From Betaproteobacteria bacterium (GTDB lineage Bacteria > Pseudomonadota > Gammaproteobacteria > Burkholderiales > Burkholderiaceae_C): DNA of 8,429 bases. Location: positions 1 through 8,429 of the forward strand of contig RFTR01000084.1 of the NCBI GenBank assembly GCA_009923345.1, in the 5' to 3' direction. Positions 1 through 6,168 of this stretch are shown here, in pieces. How positions within the stretch are numbered: the stretch's first letter is position 1; each line of letters begins with the position of its first letter. The notes beneath the pieces are model-generated. The model had not been told where the DNA came from. It worked only from the letters and a program-made list of their open reading frames with translations, and made no database searches. The translations under genes were made by a program, and so were the position numbers.

Positions 1-56
1 CAAGCCGTTTCTGTTACTAAACCTTGTACATACTTTTTTATATTTGGAGCACCGCA
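1..56 (+). other. Leader of the first gene / tail of an unseen upstream gene
   Basis: These bases precede the first gene. One forward frame (from base 3) reads five codons and stops with TAA at 18-20; it could be the tail of an upstream gene, but five residues do not identify it. In related bacteria a rubrerythrin gene often sits here, which is family knowledge and not visible in the sequence. A T-rich stretch at 35-45 includes TATATT, which resembles a -10 box. I see no matching -35 box at normal spacing, so no promoter is called. Confidence 0.3.
46..49 (+). promoter_or_regulatory. Ribosome binding site that fixes the start of the Fe-S protein
   Basis: GGAG lies seven bases before the ATG at 57. 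The same frame is open further upstream to a TTG at 24, but that would add eleven residues with no family resemblance and has no Shine-Dalgarno. The ATG at 57 is therefore preferred. Confidence 0.75.
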
Positions 57-1406
57 ATGGCTAAAGAAGGCAATTTAGAAGCCCCTACACGCCACCCGCT
101 GGATTGGCAAAACCCAGACTTCTACAACGAAGAAAAATGCTTCGATGAGCTCGAGCGTATTTTTGATATTTGTCATGGGTGTAGGCGTTGCGTGAGTTTG
201 TGCGGCTCCTTCCCAACGCTGTTTGACTTGGTAGACGAAAGCACCACGATGGAAGTCGATGGTGTCGCCAAGCAAGACTATTGGAAAGTGGTCGATCAAT
301 GCTTCATGTGCGATCTATGCTACATGACGAAGTGCCCGTACACGCCACCGCATGAGTGGAATCTTGATTTCCCGCACACCATGTTGCGCGCCAAGGCGAT
401 CAAATTCAAAAAGGGTGAAGTCGGTGCTGCAGAGCAGTTCTTAGCGTCGACCGATACACATGGTTCACTGGCAGGAATTCCTATCGTGGTTCAAGCGGTC
501 AATGCTGTGAACAAAACAAAAGCCGCACGTAGTGTGATGGAGTCGGTGTTAGGCGTTGACGAAAACGCTTGGTTGCCTGCATTGGCAACGCGTAAATTTC
601 GATCCTCTGCAGAAACTGCCACCGCCACCAAAGTAGTGGATGGCGAAAAAACACCTGGCAAGGTGGCAATTTATTCCACGTGCTACATCAACTACAACGA
701 GCCAGGTATTGGTCACGATTTGTTAAAAATCCTGGACCACAATGACATACCGTATGTTTTAGTGGAGAAAGAAAAATGCTGTGGCATGCCCAAGCTGGAA
801 TTGGGCGATTTAGATTCTGTTCATGCGTCCAAAGAAGCCAACATCCCCGTGTTAGCCAAATACGCCCAAGAAGGCTACGCCCTCATGGCGGCAGTGCCGA
901 GTTGTGCATTGATGTTCAAACAAGAGTTGCCACTCATGTTTCCCGATTGCACCGATACACAGTTGGTGAAAGACCATATGTGGGATCCGTTCGAATACTT
1001 CATGGCGCGTAAGCGCGATGGCTTGTTGAAAACAGAATTCCCGCAAGCGCTTGGCAATGTGAGTTACCAAATTCCTTGCCACGGCCGCGTGCAAAACATT
1101 GGCAAGAAAACCGAAGAAATGCTCAAAATGATTCCTGACACAGAAATCAACACGATTGAGCGTTGTTCAGGACATGCCGGTACATACGGTGTGAAAAAAG
1201 GATCGCACGAATACGCGATGAAGATTGGTAAACCTGTTTTCAAAGCCATGGCCACCATGAAAGACGGTAGCAAGCCAGACTTCATCAGTTCAGACTGCCC
1301 ATTAGGCGGTCACCATATTGCACAAGGTTTTGAGGTCAATGGTTTGGGTGCACCAGAACTCAACCACCCGCTTACCTTGGTGCGCAAAGCCTACGGCTTG
1401 TCTTAA
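57..1406 (+). CDS. GlpC/HdrD-like Fe-S oxidoreductase subunit with two CCG domains
   Basis: A 449-residue soluble iron-sulfur protein related to GlpC and to heterodisulfide reductase subunit D. Near the N terminus are two ferredoxin-type cysteine clusters: C39-x2-C42-x2-C45-x3-C49, and C82-x2-C85-x2-C88-x4-C93 followed by proline. Each probably holds a [4Fe-4S] cluster; the second has four residues, not the usual three, before its last cysteine. The C-terminal half carries two CCG-type cluster or substrate-binding regions. The first has C209 and CCGMP at 241-245. The second has C341-H-G and then C370-S-G, where the classical motif has Cys-Cys-Gly; C414-P follows. There is no signal peptide or membrane segment, so it is probably a cytoplasmic electron-transfer subunit. 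The DUF3501 gene starts 15 bases downstream and is probably co-transcribed. Homologues commonly neighbour rubrerythrin, which suggests a role in peroxide or redox metabolism; this is inference. The electron donor and acceptor are unknown. A true GlpC is unlikely because no glpA or glpB is present in the window. Confidence 0.85.
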   Translation: MAKEGNLEAPTRHPLDWQNPDFYNEEKCFDELERIFDICHGCRRCVSLCGSFPTLFDLVDESTTMEVDGVAKQDYWKVVDQCFMCDLCYMTKCPYTPPHEWNLDFPHTMLRAKAIKFKKGEVGAAEQFLASTDTHGSLAGIPIVVQAVNAVNKTKAARSVMESVLGVDENAWLPALATRKFRSSAETATATKVVDGEKTPGKVAIYSTCYINYNEPGIGHDLLKILDHNDIPYVLVEKEKCCGMPKLELGDLDSVHASKEANIPVLAKYAQEGYALMAAVPSCALMFKQELPLMFPDCTDTQLVKDHMWDPFEYFMARKRDGLLKTEFPQALGNVSYQIPCHGRVQNIGKKTEEMLKMIPDTEINTIERCSGHAGTYGVKKGSHEYAMKIGKPVFKAMATMKDGSKPDFISSDCPLGGHHIAQGFEVNGLGAPELNHPLTLVRKAYGLS

Positions 1407-1421
1407 ATTGAAAGAATTTTT

Positions 1422-2012
1422 ATGCAATTAACTGGAAATATCACGCCTGAGAGTTTGATGTCACTGGAGGCCTACACCAAGTGGCGCAAAGTACACAAGC
1501 CCGAGGTGATCGCGCACCGCAAACTACGTAGCGTGCAATTGGGCGAGCATGTCAACTTGCAATTTGAGAGCGAAACCACGATTCGTTACCAAATACAAGA
1601 AATGCTGCGTATTGAAAAAGTATTTGAAGAAGAGGGCATCTTGCAAGAGATCGAAGCTTACGCGCCTTTGGTGCCCTCGGGCACCAATTGGAAGGCCACC
1701 ATGATGTTGGAATACACCGACGTCAATGAACGCAAGCGTGAGTTGGCAAGATTGATCGGCATAGAAGACCGCATGTTTGTCGAAGTGGAAGGCCATGCCC
1801 GCGTCTATGCCATTGCAGACGAAGACCTAGACCGCGAAAACGACGAAAAAACGTCTGCTGTGCACTTTGTGCGGTTTGAATTTGATGTGCCGACCTGCGC
1901 TGCCATCAAAGCGGGTGCTGCAGTCAAGATTGGCTGCGACCACACCAACTATCCTGCGCACTTAGAAGTCTCCGCTGACACCCTGGCTAGTTTGGCGGGC
2001 GATATCGTTTAA
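1422..2012 (+). CDS. DUF3501 family protein, partner of the Fe-S protein
   Basis: A 196-residue soluble protein that I recognise as DUF3501, a family of unknown function. Visible features are a basic N-terminal part (residues 1-40) with several Lys, Arg and His; an Arg/Glu-rich central helix region (about 50-75); and a C-terminal beta-rich part with a Cys-Asp-His segment followed by Asn-Tyr-Pro (171-178). The protein has few cysteines and no cluster motif, so it is probably not itself an Fe-S protein. The ATG at 1422 follows a weak purine-rich stretch (GAAAGAA at 1410-1416), and only 15 bases separate it from the stop of the Fe-S gene, consistent with one mRNA. In other proteobacteria DUF3501 genes tend to follow a CCG-domain Fe-S protein and a rubrerythrin (remembered, not checked). 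A role as an accessory subunit of that redox module is inferred from context only. Confidence 0.8.
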   Translation: MQLTGNITPESLMSLEAYTKWRKVHKPEVIAHRKLRSVQLGEHVNLQFESETTIRYQIQEMLRIEKVFEEEGILQEIEAYAPLVPSGTNWKATMMLEYTDVNERKRELARLIGIEDRMFVEVEGHARVYAIADEDLDRENDEKTSAVHFVRFEFDVPTCAAIKAGAAVKIGCDHTNYPAHLEVSADTLASLAGDIV

Positions 2013-2024
2013 TTTTTCTACTGA

Positions 2025-2061
2025 GGTCGCTTGGCCTTCGAGTGACCGCATAATGAAGGCT
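2025..2061 (+). promoter_or_regulatory. First hairpin and alternative pairing region before yaaA
   Basis: In RNA, GGTCGCTTGG (2025-2034) can pair with TCGAGTGACC (2038-2047) across a three-base loop. This gives ten pairs, three of them G-U. Its inner part also offers GCCTTC (2034-2039), exactly complementary to GAAGGC (2055-2060), with one G-U pair possible at each end. That second pairing would break both this hairpin and the terminator stem at 2056-2076. The layout is therefore that of hairpin, antiterminator and terminator. No leader peptide and no known ligand-binding fold is visible, so regulation is only a possibility. Confidence 0.35.
2049..2054 (+). promoter_or_regulatory. Possible -10 box for yaaA
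   Basis: CATAAT matches five of six bases of the sigma-70 -10 consensus. Transcription would begin near 2061, inside the left arm of the terminator hairpin, so the yaaA message would escape it and have a leader of about 28 bases. No convincing -35 box lies 16-18 bases upstream and there is no extended TG motif, so this is weak. Confidence 0.2.
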
Positions 2062-2083
2062 TCCTTGTGAAGCCTTTTCTTTT
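2055..2083 (+). terminator. Probable intrinsic terminator of the Fe-S/DUF3501 operon
   Basis: A perfect eight-base stem, AAGGCTTC (2056-2063) with GAAGCCTT (2069-2076), closes on the five-base loop CTTGT. A G-U pair at 2055/2077 can extend it. It is followed by a T-rich tract, TTCTTTT (2077-2083). It lies 43 bases after the DUF3501 stop and ends only five bases before the yaaA ATG, so it also occupies the space where a Shine-Dalgarno would be expected. Confidence 0.65.
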
Positions 2084-2088
2084 GAACC

Positions 2089-2868
2089 ATGCTATTTCTG
2101 CTTTCACCTGCTAAATCTTTAGACTTTGAAACACCTGCTAATGGTGTGCCGCACTCTGAGCCTCTGTTTGTCAAACAGTCGACTGAACTCATCAAAGTAT
2201 TAAAAACACAATCGCCCCAAGCGATTGCCTCTTTGATGAATTTGAGTGATACCTTGGCCCAATTGAATGTGGCCCGCTATCAGGCGTGGAAACCCAAATT
2301 CACCGAAAAGAATTCAAAGCAAGCGGTATTGGCTTTCAACGGTGATGTGTATGAAGGCCTGGACGCTAAAAGTTTGAAAGCCAAAGACCTCGCTTGGGCG
2401 CAAGACCATGTGGCCATCTTGAGTGGTTTGTATGGCGTGTTGCGACCACTCGATTGGATGCAACCCTATCGGCTCGAAATGGGTACGGCTTTGCAAACAC
2501 CCAAAGGTACATCGCTGTACCAATTTTGGGGCTCGCAAATTGCAGAGCATCTCAATACGCGCTTATCAGAAAACAAAGAACCCACGATCGTTAATTTGGC
2601 ATCCCAAGAATATTTCAAAGCAGTCGATCGCAAGACATTGAATGCACGCATTGTGGAGTGCGTGTTTGAAGATTACAAAGGTGGCAAATACAAAATCATC
2701 AGCTTCTTCGCGAAGCGTGCCCGTGGTTTGATGGCGCGCTACGCCATTGAAAATCGTGTCACCCAAGTTAAAGGCTTAGAGGGCTTTGATCTGGAAGGTT
2801 ACGCCTTCGATGCAAAAGCCTCAGACACAGACCGAAAAGTATTTCGTCGCAAAGTAGCGCCTAACTAA
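2089..2868 (+). CDS. yaaA: Peroxide stress resistance protein YaaA
   Basis: A 259-residue protein of the YaaA (UPF0246) family, close to the roughly 258 residues of the Escherichia coli protein. In E. coli YaaA is induced under peroxide stress by OxyR, binds DNA and limits damage by lowering free iron. Conserved blocks are SPAKSLDFETP at 6-16, FNGDVYEGL at 83-91, a long block from LSGLYG through PLDW to LEMGT at 111-133, NLASQEYFKAV at 169-179, and the basic FFAKRARGLMARY at 206-218. The ATG at 2089 is secure because the family signature begins within five residues of it. No Shine-Dalgarno precedes it: the leader is pyrimidine-rich and part of a terminator hairpin, so initiation may rely on ribosomal protein S1 or on an unusual leader. 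Its stop overlaps the queF start by one base. No OxyR site was recognised. Confidence 0.93.
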   Translation: MLFLLSPAKSLDFETPANGVPHSEPLFVKQSTELIKVLKTQSPQAIASLMNLSDTLAQLNVARYQAWKPKFTEKNSKQAVLAFNGDVYEGLDAKSLKAKDLAWAQDHVAILSGLYGVLRPLDWMQPYRLEMGTALQTPKGTSLYQFWGSQIAEHLNTRLSENKEPTIVNLASQEYFKAVDRKTLNARIVECVFEDYKGGKYKIISFFAKRARGLMARYAIENRVTQVKGLEGFDLEGYAFDAKASDTDRKVFRRKVAPN

Positions 2869-2870
2869 TG
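2866..2870 (+). promoter_or_regulatory. TAATG stop/start overlap coupling yaaA to queF
   Basis: The yaaA stop TAA (2866-2868) shares its last A with the queF ATG (2868-2870). No strong Shine-Dalgarno lies upstream. Translation of queF therefore probably depends on ribosomes finishing yaaA and re-initiating. Confidence 0.7.
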
Positions 2871-3713
2871 AATACGCCAGAACAATCGCAACTGGGTAAA
2901 TCATCTACCTACTTTGACCAATACGACGCGGCGTTGTTGTTTCCAATTGCGCGAAGACCCAAGCGCGATGAAATCGGTCTTGCCGCAACCCTGCCGTTTT
3001 TTGGTGCTGATTTGTGGACAGCGTATGAGTTGAGTTGGCTCAATCCGCGCGGTAAACCGCAGTTGGCGCTCGCACGCATCACCGTGCCTGCTGAATCAAC
3101 GCATATCGTCGAGAGCAAATCGGTCAAGCTCTACCTCAATAGTTTTAACAACTCAGTGTTTGCGGATGCTTCGGCGGTGCAGACACGTCTTCGTGAAGAC
3201 CTGAGCGCCGCTATTTGGCAAGGTGGAGCGGTCATGTCGAGTGTTGGTGTGCAATTGGTCTTGCCGCAAGATTTCGACAAAGAACCTGTGCATGAACTCG
3301 ACGGTCTCAACCTGGACCGTTTGGATTTGGAATGCGCGCACTACCAGCCCGCGCCAGAGTTGCTGACAGCGCAATTGAATGAAGCGCCAGTGACTGAAAC
3401 CCTCACCAGCCAATTACTCAAAAGCAATTGCTTGGTCACAGGCCAGCCCGATTGGGGTAGTGTGCGTATCAGTTACACAGGCCCGCAAATCGACCAAGCG
3501 GGTTTGTTGCAATACATCGTGAGTTTTAGAAACCACAACGAGTTCCACGAGCAATGCGTAGAGCGTATCTTTATGGACATTTGGCGTGCGTGTAAGCCAT
3601 CTAAATTAGAAGTCTATGCACGCTACACACGGCGCGGCGGTGTGGATATCAACCCGTGGCGCACCAGCCATCCCATGGCTGCACCTGTGAATATTCGAAC
3701 TGCGCGCCAGTAA
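2868..3713 (+). CDS. queF: NADPH-dependent 7-cyano-7-deazaguanine reductase, QueF type II
   Basis: QueF reduces the nitrile of preQ0 to the aminomethyl group of preQ1 with two NADPH, a step in synthesis of the tRNA base queuosine. At 281 residues it is the long, two-domain form (E. coli: 282). The N-terminal half holds the QueF substrate motif, beginning E82-S-K and running through SFNN (92-95). The C-terminal half holds the catalytic cysteine C188 in SNCLVTGQPDWGS, the partner acid D195, and H227-E228 in FHEQ, matching C190, D197, H229 and E230 of E. coli with a constant offset of two. It is complete, with all key residues present. It overlaps yaaA by one base, so the two are probably co-translated. 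No other queuosine gene is in the window. It ends nine bases from the stop of the convergent dinB. Confidence 0.96.
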   Translation: MNTPEQSQLGKSSTYFDQYDAALLFPIARRPKRDEIGLAATLPFFGADLWTAYELSWLNPRGKPQLALARITVPAESTHIVESKSVKLYLNSFNNSVFADASAVQTRLREDLSAAIWQGGAVMSSVGVQLVLPQDFDKEPVHELDGLNLDRLDLECAHYQPAPELLTAQLNEAPVTETLTSQLLKSNCLVTGQPDWGSVRISYTGPQIDQAGLLQYIVSFRNHNEFHEQCVERIFMDIWRACKPSKLEVYARYTRRGGVDINPWRTSHPMAAPVNIRTARQ

Positions 3714-3719
3714 TTCGAA
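3694..3719. terminator. Weak inverted repeat between convergent queF and dinB
   Basis: TTCGAA occurs at 3694-3699 and again at 3714-3719. Because TTCGAA is its own reverse complement, the copies can form a six-base stem enclosing CTG/CAG (3700-3702 with 3708-3710). The queF stop codon lies in the resulting bulge. The two genes converge with only nine bases between them, so some termination signal is expected here. The stem is short and interrupted, and a good T tract is missing on both strands, so a bidirectional terminator is only possible. Confidence 0.25.
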
Positions 3720-3722
3720 AAT

Positions 3723-4967
3723 TTAGAAAAACAAATCCGCTTGGTCTTGCGCGTGATCGCTAGCAAGCTCTGCTGTTGTTTCAGTAGCTTGTTCGCCTGC
3801 TTTGATCAAAGAGCCCACGCGCACGCCCAGTAATCGAAATCGCCTGTTCAGGTCGACGCGCTTTAAACACAGACCTGCCGTGTGACGAATGGTGCTGGCT
3901 TGGTCCGTGGCAATTTCAAGCGTGTGATCACGCGTCACACTTTGAAAATTCTCATAACGTAATTTGACACCAATGGTTTTGCCTACATAGCCTTTACGCT
4001 GCAAGTCGGCAGCGACTTGTTCACACAAGCGCGTGAAAACACCACTAAGTTCAGTGCGATCGTGTGTTGCGTGTAAGTCACGCGCGAAGGTGGTTTCGCG
4101 ACTGATGCTTACCGGTTCGCTGTGGGTCACCACGGGCCTGTCGTCTTTGCCGTGCGCAGCGTCGTGCAGCCACGCACCATAGGCCTTGCCGAAGTTTTCT
4201 ATCAGCCAATAGTTTTCTTTTTGTGCCAATTCGCCAATCGTATGAATGCCATGCGTTGCCAACTTGGCTTCTGCTTTAGGACCAATACCATTCACCTTAC
4301 GACAAGGTAGTGGCCAAATAAGCGTTTCTAAATCGTCTTCATACACAACGCTGATGCCATTGGGTTTCTTCAATTCGCTGGCCATCTTGGCCAGAAGTTT
4401 GTTGGGCGCAACGCCAATCGAGCAGGTCAAGCCCGTGTCTTCGAATATGGCTTTTTGAATCAAGCGTGCCAGCACACGACCGCCTTCGCGTTGACCGCCA
4501 GGCACGTCGGTGAAATCGATGAACACTTCGTCGATGCCACGGTTTTCTATGACAGGCGCTATTTCAGCAATCGTCGATTTGAAGCGTTGCGAATAGTGTC
4601 TATAACGGTCAAAGTCGACGGGCAACAAAATCGCTTGCGGGCAGAGTTTGGCCGCTTTCATCAAGCCCATAGCGGAGCCCACGCCAAATTGACGGGCTGC
4701 ATATGTTGCGGTCGTGATCACACCGCGCCCAACATAACCATCGATGCGAGAAAAGAAACTCAGAGGAATTTCGCCCAAGCGGTCTTGAAAAGTGTCAGTT
4801 TCCCAAGCATCGGCTGGAAAAGCATTTTGCAATTGGCGCAACAAGTCGTCTTCTTTACGCCGTGCGCCGCCTATGACAACGGGCAGCCCCGTTAACTGCG
4901 GGTAACGCAACAACTCGACTGATGCAAAAAATGCATCCATGTCGAGGTGCGCGATACGCCGAATCAA
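3723..4967 (-). CDS. dinB: DNA polymerase IV (Y-family, DinB)
   Basis: A 414-residue error-prone polymerase that extends primers past damaged bases. The N-terminal LDMDAFFASVE carries metal-binding D9 and the likely steric-gate F14. The second acidic pair is D146-E147 in GIDEVFIDFTD; many family members have Ser where this has Gly144. SIGVAPNKLLAKMAS (183-197) and the helix-hairpin-helix around NGIGPKAEAKL (226 onward) are clear, followed by the little-finger domain. The C terminus QADLFF (409-414) is a beta-clamp binding motif. Between VIGG (31-34) and GRGV (80-83) lie about 45 residues where most DinB proteins have only a few; I recall this insert from Comamonadaceae homologues. The only usable start is TTG at 4967: an in-frame stop lies ten bases upstream and the next Met is inside the active site. 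There is no Shine-Dalgarno. The lldD stop is 16 bases upstream, so translation is probably coupled. No LexA box is visible in the gap. Confidence 0.95.
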   Translation of the reverse strand: MIRRIAHLDMDAFFASVELLRYPQLTGLPVVIGGARRKEDDLLRQLQNAFPADAWETDTFQDRLGEIPLSFFSRIDGYVGRGVITTATYAARQFGVGSAMGLMKAAKLCPQAILLPVDFDRYRHYSQRFKSTIAEIAPVIENRGIDEVFIDFTDVPGGQREGGRVLARLIQKAIFEDTGLTCSIGVAPNKLLAKMASELKKPNGISVVYEDDLETLIWPLPCRKVNGIGPKAEAKLATHGIHTIGELAQKENYWLIENFGKAYGAWLHDAAHGKDDRPVVTHSEPVSISRETTFARDLHATHDRTELSGVFTRLCEQVAADLQRKGYVGKTIGVKLRYENFQSVTRDHTLEIATDQASTIRHTAGLCLKRVDLNRRFRLLGVRVGSLIKAGEQATETTAELASDHAQDQADLFF

Positions 4968-4972
4968 TGCTT

Positions 4973-4986
4973 GGGTTTAGGGTTTA
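4973..4986 (-). repeat. Tandem 7-base repeat at the lldD/dinB junction
   Basis: On the minus strand TAAACCC occurs twice in direct succession. The first copy supplies the lldD stop codon; the second puts a TAA in the dinB frame just ahead of the TTG start. It fills most of the 16-base intergenic gap and leaves no room for a Shine-Dalgarno. It may be a small slippage duplication. Confidence 0.6.
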
Positions 4987-6138
4987 AGCAGTAGGAAAAG
5001 TTCCAGGCAACAAAATGCTGGAGTCGACTTGACCAATTTGTGTACGACCACAAAACGCCATGCTCAAGCTCAGTTCGTTGTGGATGATCTCCAAAGCTTT
5101 GGATACGCCCGCTTCACCCATGGCGCCCAAGCCGTACAACATAGAGCGGCCGATGTAAGTGCCTTTGGCACCCAATGCAATTGCTTTGAGTACATCTTGG
5201 CCGCTACGGATGCCGCCGTCCATATGGACTTCAATTTGCGAACCCACAGCTTGCACGATAGAGGGAAGGGCTTCAATACTGCTTTGTGCACCATCGAGTT
5301 GACGTCCACCATGGTTAGAAACAATCAAGGCATCGGCGCCTGAGCGCACTGCTAAACGCGCATCTTCCACATCTTGAATGCCTTTGAGAATGAGTTTGCC
5401 ACCCCAGCGTTGTTTGACCCATTCCACATCGTCCCAATTCAGCGCTGGATCAAACTGTTGTGCAGTCCATGCAGACAGTGAACTCATATTATCAACACCG
5501 CTCACATGGCCCACGATGTTGCCAAATTCGCGGCGCGGTGTGCCTAACATGCCCAAAGCCCAACGTGGCTTGGTAGCGATATTGATGATGTTAGGAATCG
5601 TGAGTTTGGGTGGTGCAGACAAACCATTTTTCAAATCTTTGTGGCGTTGTCCCAAAATTTGCAAATCAAGCGTCAAGACCAAGGCTTTGCAATTGGCGGC
5701 TTTGGCTCTGTCGATCAAGCGCTCGATAAAGCCACGGTCTTTCATCATGTACAGCTGAAACCAAAAGCCTTCTCCCGCGTGTTTGGCAACGTCTTCGATA
5801 GAACAAATGCTCATCGTGGAGAGCGTAAAAGGGATACCCATTTTGTTGGCAGCGCGCGCGGCCAAGATTTCGCCATCGGGGTGTTGCATACCAGTCATGC
5901 CGGTAGGAGCGATAGCAACAGGCATTGCTGTAGCTTGGCCAATCATGTGGGTCGCAGTATTTCGACCTTCCATATTGACAGCAACACGCTGGCGCAATTT
6001 GATTTTTTGGAAATCACTTTCGTTCGCTTTGTAAGTGCTCTCCGTCCAACTGCCCGAATCAGCGTAGTCATAAAACATGCGGGGCACACGTTTTTGCGCG
6101 AGAACGCGTAAGTCTTCAATATTGGTAATAACGGGCAT
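4984..6138 (-). CDS. lldD: FMN-dependent alpha-hydroxy-acid dehydrogenase/oxidase, LldD-like
   Basis: A 384-residue member of the FMN alpha-hydroxy-acid dehydrogenase family, which includes L-lactate dehydrogenase LldD, glycolate oxidase and mandelate dehydrogenase. These oxidise an (S)-2-hydroxy acid to the 2-oxo acid and pass electrons to oxygen or quinone. The expected residues are present: Y25 in YDYADSG, the FMN-binding APTGMTG region (77-83), QLY with Y130, T156 and D158, K252 in LKGI, the signature SNHGGRQLDG (274-283) with catalytic H276 and R279, D307-GGIRSG, and G330-R331. Length is near E. coli LldD (396). The substrate cannot be read from the sequence; L-lactate is the leading guess, glycolate or another hydroxy acid the alternative. 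Membrane association is known for LldD, but no transmembrane segment is evident. It lies 30 bases after pfkB and 16 before dinB, and has by far the best ribosome binding site in its block. Confidence 0.9.
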   Translation of the reverse strand: MPVITNIEDLRVLAQKRVPRMFYDYADSGSWTESTYKANESDFQKIKLRQRVAVNMEGRNTATHMIGQATAMPVAIAPTGMTGMQHPDGEILAARAANKMGIPFTLSTMSICSIEDVAKHAGEGFWFQLYMMKDRGFIERLIDRAKAANCKALVLTLDLQILGQRHKDLKNGLSAPPKLTIPNIINIATKPRWALGMLGTPRREFGNIVGHVSGVDNMSSLSAWTAQQFDPALNWDDVEWVKQRWGGKLILKGIQDVEDARLAVRSGADALIVSNHGGRQLDGAQSSIEALPSIVQAVGSQIEVHMDGGIRSGQDVLKAIALGAKGTYIGRSMLYGLGAMGEAGVSKALEIIHNELSLSMAFCGRTQIGQVDSSILLPGTFPTA

Positions 6139-6144
6139 GAAAAA

Positions 6145-6152
6145 GTCTCCTT
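6145..6152 (-). promoter_or_regulatory. Strong Shine-Dalgarno of lldD
   Basis: On the minus strand AAGGAGAC lies six bases before the ATG whose A is at 6138. It is a near-perfect match to the 16S anti-Shine-Dalgarno. The adjacent pfkB and dinB starts have nothing comparable, so lldD is probably translated most strongly in this unit. Confidence 0.8.
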
Positions 6153-6168
6153 GGTATGTGTCGAATTA

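Noticed and set aside
24..56. Upstream TTG start extending the Fe-S protein by eleven residues
   Set aside because: It has no Shine-Dalgarno, and the extra hydrophobic residues do not fit the family. The ATG at 57 has GGAG at proper spacing.
1962..2195. Minus-strand open frame spanning the DUF3501/yaaA gap
   Set aside because: It overlaps two solid genes and reads through the hairpin region. There is no family resemblance or ribosome binding site.
4455..4895. 146-codon plus-strand open frame opposite dinB
   Set aside because: It lies wholly inside the clearly coding dinB on the other strand. The product resembles no known family and no ribosome binding site supports it.
4968..4983. LexA/SOS box before dinB
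   Set aside because: The 16-base gap holds only the TAAACCC repeat and the start context. There is no CTGT...ACAG symmetry.
4973..4986. GGGTTTAGGGTTTA resembles a plant-type telomere repeat
   Set aside because: Only two copies are present, at a gene junction where each supplies a stop codon. It is chance or a small duplication in a bacterial chromosome.
5641..6111. 156-codon plus-strand open frame opposite lldD
   Set aside because: It is a shadow of the lldD reading frame and is fully contained in a gene with strong family motifs. The translation has no recognisable domain.
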